A stretch of 64,000 bases of DNA, taken from the NCBI RefSeq assembly GCF_000364625.1, contig NZ_KB822601.1, forward strand, positions 124,001 to 188,000. Direction: 5' to 3'. Of this stretch, positions 47,030 through 62,767 are shown piece by piece (position 1 is the stretch's first letter; every line of letters begins with the position of its first letter). The notes beneath the pieces were generated by a model. The model saw only the letters and a program-made list of their open reading frames with translations. It made no database searches and had not been told where the DNA came from. The translations under genes and the position numbers were made by a program. This DNA is from Pseudomonas thermotolerans DSM 14292. GTDB taxonomy: Bacteria > Pseudomonadota > Gammaproteobacteria > Pseudomonadales > Pseudomonadaceae.

Positions 47030-48034
47030 ATGTTCCGTCACATCCTGATCGCCCATGACCTCAGCCAGGAGGCCGAGGTGGCGCTGCGCCGCGCCGCCCA
47101 GTTGGCCCTCCAGCACGGCGCCCGACTGAGCCTGGTGCACGTGCTCGACCACCCGGACCTGCGCGAGCCGACCGCCGCCCACTTGCGCCAGCGCCTGGCC
47201 CTGGCCGGTCTGCCTGGCGGGCAGATCCTCCTCGACAGCGGCGAGCCCCACGAATGCATCGCCCGTCGCCTCAAGGAGAGCGGCGCCGACCTGGCGGTGA
47301 TGGGCGCGCACCACAAGGGCCGTCCCGAGCTGTTCGCCGGCACCACCCTGGAGCGAGTGGCACGCTGTAGCCAGGTGCCGGTGCTGCTCGCGGTCGGCGA
47401 ACCGCAGCCCTATCGTCAGGCGCTGGCGGCCCTGGACTTCTCCCTGGCCGCCTGCAACGCCCTGCAGACCGCCCGCCGCCTGCTCCCCGCGGAGGCCCGG
47501 CTGTTCGCCCTGCACATCCACGAGGTGGCGCCGGCTCAGGCCGCCGCGGCCGCCGAGGACCTGGCCCTGCAGACCAGCCTGTTCGAACGCCTGGTGGAGG
47601 ACGAGCGCGCCAAGCTGCCGCCCGGCGCCCAGCTCGATCACGGCGTGCGCCAGGGCGAGCGCGGCGCCTGCCTGGCCGCGGCGATCGCCGAGCTGCGCCC
47701 GCAGCTGGTCGCACTCGGCCAGCACCGCCGCAGCATCCTCAGCGAGGCGCTGCTCGGCAGCCTGGCCCAGCAGCTGCTGCGCGAGCCGCCCTGCGACGTG
47801 CTGATCAGCCGCGCCGGCCCTTGCCGCGTGGATCGTCGAGCAGGCGGTGCAGTGCGACGAACTGCCGGGTCAGCTTGTGGCTGCGGTCCAGGTGGATCAG
47901 CGGCGTGCAGGCCTGGTGCGACTCGCGCATCTTCACCGAGCTCATCAGGTACACCGGCAGCACCGGCAGGTCCTCGGCGACCAGCTCGTCGAGGATCTGC
48001 TGCGGCAGGCTGGCGCGCGGCTGGAACTGGTTGA
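47030..48034 (+). CDS. tandem universal stress protein with run-on C-terminus
   Basis: Two UspA domains: residues 1-125 ([37 protein letters not shown]) and about 127-265 ([40 protein letters not shown]). The natural end should be near residue 265 ([13 protein letters not shown], about 47815), but there is no stop; the frame runs 70 more Arg/Pro/Gly-rich residues to 48034, antisense to parA-like coding sequence. The tail looks like shadow sequence. GGGAGGT precedes the ATG. Role in stress survival is by family. Confidence 0.82.
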   Translation: MFRHILIAHDLSQEAEVALRRAAQLALQHGARLSLVHVLDHPDLREPTAAHLRQRLALAGLPGGQILLDSGEPHECIARRLKESGADLAVMGAHHKGRPELFAGTTLERVARCSQVPVLLAVGEPQPYRQALAALDFSLAACNALQTARRLLPAEARLFALHIHEVAPAQAAAAAEDLALQTSLFERLVEDERAKLPPGAQLDHGVRQGERGACLAAAIAELRPQLVALGQHRRSILSEALLGSLAQQLLREPPCDVLISRAGPCRVDRRAGGAVRRTAGSACGCGPGGSAACRPGATRASSPSSSGTPAAPAGPRRPARRGSAAAGWRAAGTG

Positions 48035-48596
48035 CCACGATGCCCTCCAGCTCCAGGTCCTCGTTGTGGTCCTCCCTGAGCTCCTCGAGCTCGCGCAACA
48101 GGCCGTACAACGCCTGGCGCGAGAAGCTGTCGCAGTCGAAGGGCACCAGGCAGCGCTCGGCGGCGATCAATGCGGAAATCGCGTAGAAGTTCAGCGCCGG
48201 CGGAGTGTCCAGGTAGATCCGCTCGTAGTCCTCCTCCAACGCCTCCAGCAGTTTACGCAGCTTGGTGATCTTGTGCTTGGCCTCCAGCTTCGGCTGCAGC
48301 TCGGCCAGCTCGGGCGAGGCGGTGATCACGTGCAGGTTGGCGTAGGGCGTCTCGTAGATGTCCACCGCGGCCTTCCTGGCAAAGGGCCCGGAAGCCAGGG
48401 TCTGGCGGAAGAAGTCGGCGATACCGTTGGGCAGCTCGTCGCCGCTCAGTCCGGTGAGGTAGTGGGTGGAGTTGGCCTGGGCATCCAGGTCCACCAGCAG
48501 GGTGCGGTAGCCCTCTGCCGCACTCACCGCCGCCAGGTTGCAGGCAATGCTCGACTTGCCCACGCCGCCCTTCTGATTGAAGACCACACGCCGCAT
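47805..48596 (-). CDS. ParA-family ATPase
   Basis: 263 residues with the deviant Walker A KGGVGKSS (about 8-15), [15 protein letters not shown] (Walker A', about 35-49) and [12 protein letters not shown] (Walker B, about 122-133). A perfect AGGAGGT ribosome site fixes the start at 48596. No parB partner is adjacent, so it is an orphan ParA, perhaps positioning a cell component rather than a plasmid. Its last 230 bases overlap the run-on part of the convergent stress-protein gene. Confidence 0.9.
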   Translation of the reverse strand: MRRVVFNQKGGVGKSSIACNLAAVSAAEGYRTLLVDLDAQANSTHYLTGLSGDELPNGIADFFRQTLASGPFARKAAVDIYETPYANLHVITASPELAELQPKLEAKHKITKLRKLLEALEEDYERIYLDTPPALNFYAISALIAAERCLVPFDCDSFSRQALYGLLRELEELREDHNEDLELEGIVVNQFQPRASLPQQILDELVAEDLPVLPVYLMSSVKMRESHQACTPLIHLDRSHKLTRQFVALHRLLDDPRGKGRRG

Positions 48597-48699
48597 CGCA
48601 CACCTCCTGATGAAGTGGTTGGCCCGAGTCCATGCAAGGCCCGTGACAGGCACGCGGCATGCCGCCCACTGCTCGTCGCCTGAGGATAGCCGTCTGCGC

Positions 48700-49602
48700 C
48701 TAGCCGGCGGCGGCGAAGGCCTCACGGGTCAGCAGCTCGACGAAGGCCAGCGCCTGCGGCGAGCACTCGCGGCTGCGGCGCACCAACCAGACCGCACTGG
48801 TGGCGCCGGGGTCGAGCAGCTCGAGGAACACCACCCCGTCGATGCGCATGCGACGGAACGAGGCGGGCAGCACCGAGACCCCCAGGCCGGCGGCCACCAG
48901 GCCGATGATGGTCATCGCCTCACCGGCCTCCTGGGCGATACGCGGGGTAAAGCCGGCCTGACGGGTCAACTCGAGCAGTTGGTCGTAAAGGCCGGTGCCG
49001 AAGCTGACCGGGAAGTACACGAAGGGCTCCTCGGCCAGCTCGGCCAGGCCGATGCCCCCGTCGCGGCCCTGGGCGAGCGGATGGTCGGCACGCAGCACGG
49101 CGACCAGTGGCTCGCGGAACAGCTCGGTGCGCTCCATGCCCTCGGGCAGCGCCAGCGGGCGGATCACCCCCACCTGCACGCGGCGCTCCTGCAGCGCGGC
49201 GACCACCTGGCGGCTGCTCATCTCCAGCAGCTCGAGGTGTACCGCCGGATAGGCCTGGCGGAAGGCGAAGATGCTGCGCGGGATGGTTGAGGTGAAGGGC
49301 GCCGAGGAGGTGAAGCCGATCTTCAGCTCGCCGATTTCCCCGCGCTGGGCGCGCCGCGCCAGCTGTACGGCCTTATCCGACTGGGCCAGCACCTGGCGCG
49401 CCTCGGCGAGGAACAGCCGGCCCACCTCGGTGAGCGCCACCCGGCGGTTGGTGCGCTCCAGGAGGCGCGCGCCCAGCTCCTCCTCCAGCGCCTGGATCTG
49501 CTGGCTGAGCGGCGGCTGGGAGATGCCTAGGCGCTCGGCGGCACGCCCAAAGTGCAGCTCCTCGGCGACCGCGACGAAGTAACGCAGGTGGCGCAGTTCC
49601 AT
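48700..49602 (-). CDS. LysR-family transcriptional regulator
   Basis: 300 residues: [44 protein letters not shown] is the BenM/CatR-like winged HTH, followed by a substrate-binding domain. An ATG four codons upstream (49614) is possible; both have weak ribosome sites. Divergent from the MFS gene, which it may regulate; the 175-bp AT-rich gap has several AT-rich repeats (AATATATT near 49648). Confidence 0.92.
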   Translation of the reverse strand: MELRHLRYFVAVAEELHFGRAAERLGISQPPLSQQIQALEEELGARLLERTNRRVALTEVGRLFLAEARQVLAQSDKAVQLARRAQRGEIGELKIGFTSSAPFTSTIPRSIFAFRQAYPAVHLELLEMSSRQVVAALQERRVQVGVIRPLALPEGMERTELFREPLVAVLRADHPLAQGRDGGIGLAELAEEPFVYFPVSFGTGLYDQLLELTRQAGFTPRIAQEAGEAMTIIGLVAAGLGVSVLPASFRRMRIDGVVFLELLDPGATSAVWLVRRSRECSPQALAFVELLTREAFAAAG

Positions 49603-49776
49603 GGCCTTCCCCATTGATTCTCAAAACATATCAAATAGGTCAAACAATATATTGGAAATACCAAATTACGCTCCATATCCTTGTCGCCATAACGCCAACT
49701 ACAACTTTCCCTGTCATTGCCGGCGTGCACTGCTACCCCCTGGTACGCGGCCCGGCCCCAGTATCCGAGGTGAGTT

Positions 49777-51072
49777 GTGACCCCTTCCGTCGCGAGCAAG
49801 GCATCCTCCTTGCCGAGCCCCGAGCCCGTCGCCCAGACCACGGCTGACGTCCTGCCCAGCCATATCGAAAAAGGCAGCCCGGCCTTCCTGCGCACCTCCC
49901 TGGCGCTGTTCGCCGGCGGATTCGCCACCTTCGCCCTGCTCTACTGCGTGCAGCCAATGATGCCGGTGCTGTCCCGCGCCTACGGTCTGACTGCCGCACA
50001 GAGCAGCCTGGTGCTGTCGATCTCGACAATCATGCTAGCCATCGGCCTGCTGATCTTCGGGCCCATTTCCGACGCCATCGGCCGCAAGAAGCTGATGGTG
50101 GCGTCGCTGGTCTGCGCCTCGGCGTTCACCATCGGCACCGTGCTGATGCCCAGCTGGCACGGCGTGCTGCTGATGCGCGCACTGATCGGCCTGTCGCTGA
50201 GCGGCCTGGCCGCGGTGGCCATGACCTACCTGAGCGAGGAGATCCACCCGCTACACCTGGGCCTGGCCATGGGCCTGTACATCAGCGGCAACGCCATCGG
50301 CGGGATGAGCGGCCGGCTGATCACCGGGGTGCTGGTGGACTTCGTCTCCTGGCAGCTGGCGGTGGCCATCCTCGGCAGCCTGGCGCTGGCCGCCGCGCTG
50401 CTGTTCTGGCGCTTCTTGCCCGAGTCGCGCAACTTCCGCCCCACCCGGCTGCGCCCGCGGGCACTGCTCGCCGGCTTCCGCGCCCACCTGCTGGACGCCG
50501 GCCTGCCTTGGCTGTTCCTCGAGGGCTTCCTGCTGATGGGCGCCTTCGTGACCCTGTTCAACTACATCGGCTACCGCCTGCTGGACGCCCCCTACCATCT
50601 GAGCCAGGCGCTGGTCGGCCTGCTCTCGGTGGTCTACCTGGCGGGCATCTACAGCTCGGCCTGGGTCGGCTCGCTGGCCGACCGCCTGGGCCGCCGCCGG
50701 GTGCTCAAGGCGGTGATCATGGTGATGCTCGGCGGCCTGCTGCTGACCCTGTTCAGCCCCCTGGCCCTGGTGCTGGCCGGCATGCTGGTATTCACCTTCG
50801 GCTTCTTCGGCGCCCATTCGGTGGCCAGCAGCTGGATAGGCCGTCGCGCCCTGCGCAACAAGGGCCAGGCCTCGGCGCTCTACCTGTTCAGCTACTACCT
50901 GGGCTCCAGCCTGGCCGGCACCCTCGGCGGGCTGTTCTGGCACCACTACGGCTGGCCGGGGGTCGGCCTGTTCATCGCCGGCCTGCTGCTCCTAGCCCTG
51001 CTCGCCGCCCTGCACCTGGCGCGGGTGCCGGCGCTGCCCGGGCAGTTCGCGGCCGCCCAGCCGGCGCACTAA
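49777..51072 (+). CDS. MFS transporter, YnfM-like
   Basis: 431 residues, 12 hydrophobic segments after a 35-residue polar N-terminus. GPISDAIGRKKLM (motif A, about 95-107) and its repeat VGSLADRLGRRRVL (about 297-310). GTG start with GAGGTGA upstream. Family contains sugar and drug exporters; substrate unknown. Likely controlled by the divergent LysR. Confidence 0.92.
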   Translation: MTPSVASKASSLPSPEPVAQTTADVLPSHIEKGSPAFLRTSLALFAGGFATFALLYCVQPMMPVLSRAYGLTAAQSSLVLSISTIMLAIGLLIFGPISDAIGRKKLMVASLVCASAFTIGTVLMPSWHGVLLMRALIGLSLSGLAAVAMTYLSEEIHPLHLGLAMGLYISGNAIGGMSGRLITGVLVDFVSWQLAVAILGSLALAAALLFWRFLPESRNFRPTRLRPRALLAGFRAHLLDAGLPWLFLEGFLLMGAFVTLFNYIGYRLLDAPYHLSQALVGLLSVVYLAGIYSSAWVGSLADRLGRRRVLKAVIMVMLGGLLLTLFSPLALVLAGMLVFTFGFFGAHSVASSWIGRRALRNKGQASALYLFSYYLGSSLAGTLGGLFWHHYGWPGVGLFIAGLLLLALLAALHLARVPALPGQFAAAQPAH

Positions 51073-51087
51073 GCGGAAGCTGGATAC

Positions 51088-51120
51088 GACAAGGGCGCCG
51101 AATGGCGCCCTTGTCGTTTG
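51088..51120. terminator. terminator between MFS and hemE
   Basis: 12-13-bp stem CGACAAGGGCGCC / GGCGCCCTTGTCG with GAAT loop and GTTT, between convergent stops. Confidence 0.85.
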
Positions 51121-51122
51121 GC

Positions 51123-52190
51123 TCAGCGGTGGTAGGCCGCGGAGAGTTCGTGCACCGCCTCGAAGAAGGCCCCGGCATGGACCGGGTCGACTTCCGGGGT
51201 GATGCCGTGACCGAGGTTGAACACGTGGCCGGAACCCTCGCCGTAGGCGGCGAGGATCCGTGCCACCTCGGCGCGGATCGCCGCCGGCTTGGCGTAGAGC
51301 ACACTGGGGTCCATGTTGCCCTGCAGCGCCACCTTGGCACCGACCCGCGCGCGGGCGCTGCCGATGTCGCAGGTCCAGTCCAAGCCCAGCGCCTCGGCGC
51401 CGCTCTCGGCCATGGCCTCCAGCCACAGGCCGCCGCCCTTGGTAAAGAGGATCACCGGCACGCGGCGCCCTTCGTGCTCGCGGATCAGGCCGTCGACGAT
51501 CTGCCGCATGTAGCGCAGGGAGAACTCCTGGAAGGCCGCCGCAGACAGCGCGCCGCCCCAGGAGTCGAAGATCTGAACCGCCTGGGCGCCGGCACGGATC
51601 TGCCCGTTGAGGTAGGCGGTCACCGCGCGGGCCAGCTTGTCGAGCAGCGCGTGCATGGCCTGCGGGTTGTCGTAGAGCATCGCCTTGGACTTGCGGAAGT
51701 CCCGCGAGGAACCGCCCTCGACCATGTAGGTGGCCAGGGTCCAGGGGCTGCCGGAGAAGCCGATCAGCGGCACCCGGCCGTTCAGCTCGCGGCGGATGGT
51801 GCGCACCGCCTCCATCACGTAGCCCAGCTCCTTATCCGCATCCGGCACCGGTAGCGCCTCGATGTCGGCCAGGGTGTTGACCACCTTCCTGAAACGCGGC
51901 CCCTCGCCGCTCTCGAAGTACAGGCCCTGACCCATGGCGTCGGGGATGGTAAGGATGTCCGAGAAGAGGATCGCCGCGTCCAGCTGCGGGTAGCGGTCTA
52001 GCGGCTGGATGGTCACCTCACAGGCCAGCTCGGGGTTCTTGCACAGGCTCATGAAGTCGCCGGCCTTGGCCCGGGTGGCGCGGTACTCGGGCAGGTAACG
52101 ACCGGCCTGGCGCATCATCCATACCGGGGTGACATCGACGGGTTGCTTGAGCAGGGCGCGGAGGAAACGGTCGTTCTTCAATTCGGTCAT
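51123..52190 (-). CDS. hemE: uroporphyrinogen decarboxylase
   Basis: 355-residue haem pathway enzyme. [16 protein letters not shown] (about 21-36), [11 protein letters not shown] (about 77-87), [17 protein letters not shown] (about 141-157), [11 protein letters not shown] and the C-terminal [15 protein letters not shown] at 52190. Confidence 0.97.
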   Translation of the reverse strand: MTELKNDRFLRALLKQPVDVTPVWMMRQAGRYLPEYRATRAKAGDFMSLCKNPELACEVTIQPLDRYPQLDAAILFSDILTIPDAMGQGLYFESGEGPRFRKVVNTLADIEALPVPDADKELGYVMEAVRTIRRELNGRVPLIGFSGSPWTLATYMVEGGSSRDFRKSKAMLYDNPQAMHALLDKLARAVTAYLNGQIRAGAQAVQIFDSWGGALSAAAFQEFSLRYMRQIVDGLIREHEGRRVPVILFTKGGGLWLEAMAESGAEALGLDWTCDIGSARARVGAKVALQGNMDPSVLYAKPAAIRAEVARILAAYGEGSGHVFNLGHGITPEVDPVHAGAFFEAVHELSAAYHR

Positions 52191-52419
52191 CGCAGGGTCC
52201 AGGCTTGAACGGCGCAAAATTGTCGGCGGCATTCTCGCAGAGCCTCGCCGAAAAGGCACGGCACCCCTCGCCAACAGGCAAAATGCCCTGCGCGGAATCA
52301 ACTTTATATTCCAAAAAGATAATCAAATAAAAAATTGATATAACTCAAGATAATTAAAAAGATTGATCGGCCCCACTTCCGCTCCTTAGAGTCTTCGCCA
52401 CACCTTCAAGGAGCCCGTC
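52191..52419. promoter_or_regulatory. AT-rich divergent upstream region
   Basis: Intergenic region between hemE and the sulfonate-type binding protein gene. About 52305-52365 is strikingly AT-rich (runs of A and T in a GC-rich genome), the kind of region CysB-controlled sulfur genes have. AAGGAG precedes the ATG at 52420. No exact CysB motif is asserted. Confidence 0.4.
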
Positions 52420-53379
52420 ATGAAGTCACTCACCTCTCTCCGTCACCGGCTGCTGGCCATCCTGGCCGGCTTAGGTCTGGCCACCGGCGCGCTGGCCGAG
52501 CCGGCGCAGACCCTGCGCATCGGCTACCAGAAGTTCAACAGCGTCAATATCCTCAAAGGCACCGGCGCCCTGGAGAAGGCCCTCGCCGAGCAAGGGGTGA
52601 GGGTCAGCTGGCACGAGTTCGCCGCCGGCCCGCAACTGCTCGAGGCCCTGAGCACCGGCGCCATCGACCTGGGGCATGCCGCCGACGCCCCCTCGGTATT
52701 CGCCCAGGCCAGTGGCAAACCGGTAGTCTACCTGGCGGCCGAACAGCCCTATCCCAAGGGCATCGGCGTGCTGGTTCGCAAGGACTCCGGAGTCGCCAGC
52801 CTGGCCGACCTCAAGGGCAAGCGCGTATCCACCGGCCGCGGCTGGAACGCCCAGTACCTACTGGCCCTGGCGCTGGAGGAAGCCGGCCTGAGCTACAAGG
52901 ACATCATCCCGGCTTACGTCAGCAGTGCCGCCGACGCCATCTCCGCTCTGCAGTCGGGCAGCGTCGAGGCCACCACCCTGTGGGATCCCTTCCTGGCGGC
53001 CGCCGAGCTGCAGCTGCCGGTGCGCAACCTGCGAGACGGTCAGGGCCTGACCAACAACCGCACCTTCTACCTGAGCACCGCCGCCTTCGTCGATGCCAAC
53101 CCTGAGTTGGTGCGCACCTTCTTCGCCCAGCTGCAGGAAACCAACAGCTGGGCCAACGCCCACCCGGACGAGGTAGCCGCCCTGCTGGCACCGCAGCTGG
53201 GCATCGACCCGGCGATCCTCAAGACCGCCACCGAACGCCGCAACTACAGTGCTACGGCGATCAGCGAGGAAATAGTCGCCGAACAGCAGAAGCTCGCCGA
53301 CACCTTCGTCGCCTTGGGCGTGCTGCCGCGCAGCGTCAGGGTCGCCGAGGCCGTCTACCCACACAACCTGCTGCCCTGA
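52420..53379 (+). CDS. sulfonate-type ABC transporter substrate-binding protein (SsuA family)
   Basis: 319 residues with a signal peptide (cleavage after ATGALA, about residue 26) and the SsuA/TauA fold: IGYQKFNSVNILKG, WHEFAAGPQLLEALSTGAIDLGHAADAP (about 65-92), TTLWDPFLAAAE. Periplasmic binder of aliphatic sulfonates or sulfate esters. Paired with an FMNH2 monooxygenase 21 bases downstream, but no permease or ATPase genes follow, so the transporter partners must be elsewhere. Confidence 0.88.
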   Translation: MKSLTSLRHRLLAILAGLGLATGALAEPAQTLRIGYQKFNSVNILKGTGALEKALAEQGVRVSWHEFAAGPQLLEALSTGAIDLGHAADAPSVFAQASGKPVVYLAAEQPYPKGIGVLVRKDSGVASLADLKGKRVSTGRGWNAQYLLALALEEAGLSYKDIIPAYVSSAADAISALQSGSVEATTLWDPFLAAAELQLPVRNLRDGQGLTNNRTFYLSTAAFVDANPELVRTFFAQLQETNSWANAHPDEVAALLAPQLGIDPAILKTATERRNYSATAISEEIVAEQQKLADTFVALGVLPRSVRVAEAVYPHNLLP

Positions 53380-53400
53380 ATGCGGCGCCCGGGTCCTTCT

Positions 53401-54753
53401 ATGAGCCGTCCCCCGATTCGCTTCAATGCTTTCAGCATGAACACCCCGGTGCACCAGTCGCCGGGGCTGTGGCGCCATCCGCGCAACCAGTGCCGGCGCT
53501 TCAACCAACTGGACTACTGGCTGGAGCTGGCCCAGCTGCTGGAACGAGGGCGGTTCGACGCCCTGTTCCTGGCCGACACCATGGGCTTCTCCGACGTCTA
53601 CCAGGGGCGTATCGACAGCGCCCTGGCGCACGGCGTGCAGGCGCCGATCCACGATCCGCTGGTGCTGGTCGCGGCCCTGGCCGGGCATACCCGCCACCTG
53701 GGCTTCGGCCTGACCTTCTCGCTGAGCTACGAGCACCCCTACCCCTTCGCCCGGCGCATCTCCACCCTGGATCACCTGAGCGGCGGGCGCATCGCCTGGA
53801 ACATAGTCACCGGCTACCTGAACAGCGCGGCGCAGAACAACGGCCTGACCCGCCAACTGCCCCACGACCAGCGCTACGACCAGGCCGACGAATACCTGGA
53901 GGTGCTCTACAAGCTCTGGGAATACAGCTGGGAGGATGATGCGCTGGTCAACGATGCTCAGCGCGGGGTCTTCATCGACCCGGCCAAGGTGCATCCGATC
54001 GAGCATGCAGGCCAGTACTACCAGGTGCCCGGGGTGCATATCTGCGAGCCGTCGCCGCAGCGTACCCCGGTGCTCTTCCAGGCCGGTGCCTCGGCCCGCG
54101 GTCAGCGCTTCGCCGCCGAGCATGCCGAGTGCCTGTTCATCAGCGCGCCGACCCAGGCGGCACTGGCCGGCTACGTGCGCGCCCTGCGCCAGGCAGCCCG
54201 TGAGGCTGGGCGCAGCGGCCAGCTGATCTACGCCCAGGCGCTGGTCATAGTCGACAGCAGCGACGAGGCGGCCCAGGCCCGTTACGCCGATTATCGCCGC
54301 TACGTCGACGTTCCCGGCGCCCTGACCCTGCTCTCCGGCTGGACCGGCATCGACTTCTCCGGCTACGCCCCCGATGCGGTGATCCGCTACCTGGAGAACG
54401 ACGCCGGACGCACGGCGCTGGGCTCCTTCACCCTGGCCGATCCGCAGCGCGAATGGACGGTGGGCGAAGCCGCCGAGTTCATCAGCCTGGGTGGCCGCGG
54501 TCCGGTACTGGTGGGGTCCGCCGCAACCGTGGCCGATAGCCTGGAGGAATGGCTGGACAACACCGGCATCGACGGCTTCAACCTGACCTACGCGGTGGCC
54601 CATGACGACCTGCGCGCGGTGGTCGAGCACTTGGTGCCCGAGCTGCAGCGCCGTGGCCGCTACCCCTTGGAATACCCCGAAGGCACCCTGCGCCACAAGC
54701 TGTTCGGCCGGGGCGACCGGCTGCCCCCCGAGCATCGTGGCCGGCGCCGCTAG
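53401..54753 (+). CDS. FMNH2-dependent monooxygenase (NtaA/SnaA/DszA family)
   Basis: 450-residue bacterial luciferase-like barrel. Typical features: LAQLLERGRFDALFLAD (about 35-51), RRISTLDHLSGGRIAWNIVTGYL (about 116-138), PVLFQAGASARGQRFAAEHAE (about 220-240). Such enzymes need a separate flavin reductase and cleave C-S or C-N bonds; the SsuA-type neighbour points to organosulfur scavenging. ATG at 53401 preferred over one at 53380 that abuts the preceding stop. Confidence 0.88.
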   Translation: MSRPPIRFNAFSMNTPVHQSPGLWRHPRNQCRRFNQLDYWLELAQLLERGRFDALFLADTMGFSDVYQGRIDSALAHGVQAPIHDPLVLVAALAGHTRHLGFGLTFSLSYEHPYPFARRISTLDHLSGGRIAWNIVTGYLNSAAQNNGLTRQLPHDQRYDQADEYLEVLYKLWEYSWEDDALVNDAQRGVFIDPAKVHPIEHAGQYYQVPGVHICEPSPQRTPVLFQAGASARGQRFAAEHAECLFISAPTQAALAGYVRALRQAAREAGRSGQLIYAQALVIVDSSDEAAQARYADYRRYVDVPGALTLLSGWTGIDFSGYAPDAVIRYLENDAGRTALGSFTLADPQREWTVGEAAEFISLGGRGPVLVGSAATVADSLEEWLDNTGIDGFNLTYAVAHDDLRAVVEHLVPELQRRGRYPLEYPEGTLRHKLFGRGDRLPPEHRGRRR

Positions 54754-54767
54754 CGACCCCGTACATG

Positions 54768-54794
54768 AAAACGCCCGCGGTAAGCGCGGGCGTT
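54768..54794. terminator. terminator between monooxygenase and gltD
   Basis: 10-bp stem AACGCCCGCG / CGCGGGCGTT with GTAAG loop; A-run on the left favours the leftward gltD operon. Confidence 0.8.
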
Positions 54795-54816
54795 CCATTG
54801 TTCGGCAGCCTGAGGT

Positions 54817-56241
<1,425 letters not shown>

Positions 56242-56351
56242 TCACGGCAGCGGCGAGCCCCGGGCTCAAGCCGCCAGTCAACCTCGGTGGGCCGGCGGTC
56301 CCGGCGGCTGCGCTGACCTGCAGCGCCGGAAGCGCGGCTGCGAACCTTGCG

Positions 56352-60800
<4,449 letters not shown>

Positions 60801-60908
60801 AGGGACTCTCACCAGGATGCCTTTTGGTTAAGGCAATTACTTTTTGATTCAGGTACTTACCAAACGCGCAGGACTTAGCGCCGGCTTTGCGCAGGCAAAA
60901 GGGGGGTC

Positions 60909-60937
60909 ATTCTACACAGAGGACAGGGGGGCCACAA
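60909..60937 (-). promoter_or_regulatory. gltB promoter
   Basis: -35 TTGTGG (60937-60932), 17-bp spacer, -10 TAGAAT (60914-60909), giving a leader of about 100 nt to gltB. The rest of the 333-bp gap (60801-61133) holds the damX terminator and nothing else I can identify. Confidence 0.6.
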
Positions 60938-61060
60938 ACCCCCAAATGACGCACAAGCAACACCTTATGTCGCTAAATTGAAAGGATCAAGCCGGAGGAA
61001 CATGTTAGCCGACCACCTGCAGTCCTTCGGCAGACACCACCGAGCCTGGTGCCACGGACG

Positions 61061-61093
61061 AAAAGGCCGGCTTGCCCAGGGGACAAACCGGCC
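61061..61093 (-). terminator. terminator of the aroK-aroB-damX unit
   Basis: GGCCGG / CCGGCC stem with a large loop, followed on the minus strand by TTTT, 40 bases after the damX stop. Confidence 0.6.
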
Positions 61094-61133
61094 GTCAGCG
61101 GAACTTGCAGAAAGGCGACGTCGCGCGCCGCCG

Positions 61134-62750
61134 TCAGCGCATCTGCGCTTCCTGCTGGATGCTGGCGAAGGTCTTCGGCCAAGGCTTACCCGCCTGGACG
61201 TTGGCCGGCAGGGTGCGGATGGCCGCCTGGGCCGCCTCGCGGGAGGCGAAGCTGCCGTAGGTCACCACGTACAGCGGCTGCCCCTGGTGGATCTTCTTGA
61301 AGTACCGATAGCCGCTGCCGTGCTGACGGACGAAGGCCTGGGCGCTGCTTTCCGAGCGCGTGCCGAGCACCTGCAGAGCATAGTGGGAACCCACCTGGCT
61401 GCGGTACCAGTCGCTGCCCGCCACCGGCGCCCCGGCGACCGGCCTGGCTGCCGGTTGGGGCTGGGCCGGCTTGGACTGCACCACCGGCTTGGCCGCTGGC
61501 GCCGGCGCGGCCGGCTTGGCGACCGGCTGGGGCGCCGGTTGCGCCACGCTGCGCGGCCGGCTGGGCGCCGGGGGAGTGCTCGGCGCCGCGGCAGCAGGTA
61601 CCGGGGCAGGTACCGGGGCGGGCGCCGGCGGCACAGCCACGGTCACCGGCGGCGGCACCGGCACGCTTGCCGGCAGCGGCGCCGAGGTCACCGGCTCGCT
61701 GGACGGGGCTTCCTCATCCTCCTGACCGCCAGCCTGAGCCAGCGGCTGGCGAATCACCGGCTGCGCCTCGCCTACCAGCGGCAGCGGCAGCGGCTGGCTG
61801 GAGCCGGCGAACTCGATGGCCGGCGCGTCACCGGCCGCTTGCTGCGCACCGTCCGCGGGGGCCACCTGGGCCACCGCCGGGGCCTGGACTTCGGGCGTCG
61901 AGCCGCTCTTCATCAGGAAGGCCGCGACCACCGCGATCACCACGATGCCGATGGCCAGCAGATGTTTCTGCGGCAGCCTGAAAGCGACCCCGCCGGAGCG
62001 TTCCGCGCTGCGTTCGGCGAGCATCGCCTCGACGAGCATCTCCCGCGCCACCTGGTTGATAAGCCCCGGCCAGCCCCTGGACTGCTCGTGGATCTCCGCG
62101 ATCTGCTCATCGCTGAACACCGCCAGCCCCTGCCCGGCACCCTCCAGACGCTGCGCCAGATACTCCGCGGTCTCCTCCTCGGTATAGGGCTGCAGCTCGA
62201 TGGCATGGAAGCTTTCGCCGCCGTCGGCCAGCTGCTCCAGACGCGGCAGCAGCGACGGGTGGCCGAACAGGAAGACGTGCGGGCGCCCTTCGGCACGCCC
62301 GGCGGCCAGGCCCAGTAGGGCCTCCAAGGCGGAATCGTCCAGTTCCTCGGCGTCATCGACCAGCAGGTACACCTCCTGGTCGGTCAGCGCCAGCTGGGCC
62401 ACCTGGGCCTGGATGCTGCGCAGCTCCGCCTGCGGCGAGTTCAGCCCCTGGGCCACCTGGCGCAGCAGGCCGCCGGCGTCCATCCCGCCGCGTGCCGAGA
62501 CCACCACGCTGTGCACCGTCTGCTTGTTGGTGCTGGCCACCAGGGCCTGACGCAACAGCGTCTTGCCACTGCCCTTGGGGCCGGTGACCACCAGCAGCAG
62601 CTGGCTGTAGCGCGCCAGATGGTGCAACTGGCCGAGCACCGGCTTGCGCTGGGCGGGGAAGAACTTGAATCCCGGCACCCGAGGCGCGAAGGGGTCGTGA
62701 CTGAACTGGTAGTGACTGAGGAACGCCTCGTCGGCATGCAAACTGGTCAT
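61134..62750 (-). CDS. damX: DamX-like AAA/SPOR protein
   Basis: 538 residues: ATPase-like domain with Walker A GPKGSGKT (about 57-64) and LLVDDAEELDD (about 129-139); a single membrane helix (AIGIVVIAVVAAFLM, about 266-280); a long Pro/Ala/Val-rich linker (about 330-445); and a C-terminal SPOR domain (about 455-530; YALQVLGTRSESSAQAF, YVVTYGSFASREAAQAAI) that binds denuded peptidoglycan at the septum. Start at 62750, 17 bases after aroB; the aroK-aroB-damX order is conserved in gammaproteobacteria. Confidence 0.93.
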   Translation of the reverse strand: MTSLHADEAFLSHYQFSHDPFAPRVPGFKFFPAQRKPVLGQLHHLARYSQLLLVVTGPKGSGKTLLRQALVASTNKQTVHSVVVSARGGMDAGGLLRQVAQGLNSPQAELRSIQAQVAQLALTDQEVYLLVDDAEELDDSALEALLGLAAGRAEGRPHVFLFGHPSLLPRLEQLADGGESFHAIELQPYTEEETAEYLAQRLEGAGQGLAVFSDEQIAEIHEQSRGWPGLINQVAREMLVEAMLAERSAERSGGVAFRLPQKHLLAIGIVVIAVVAAFLMKSGSTPEVQAPAVAQVAPADGAQQAAGDAPAIEFAGSSQPLPLPLVGEAQPVIRQPLAQAGGQEDEEAPSSEPVTSAPLPASVPVPPPVTVAVPPAPAPVPAPVPAAAAPSTPPAPSRPRSVAQPAPQPVAKPAAPAPAAKPVVQSKPAQPQPAARPVAGAPVAGSDWYRSQVGSHYALQVLGTRSESSAQAFVRQHGSGYRYFKKIHQGQPLYVVTYGSFASREAAQAAIRTLPANVQAGKPWPKTFASIQQEAQMR

Positions 62751-62767
62751 GGTGCTCTCGATAGGTC

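Noticed and set aside
47805..48596. Plasmid-type parAB partition locus or chromosomal parS
   Set aside because: No parB gene and no TGTTCCACGTGGAACA-type parS site nearby; the ATPase is an orphan.
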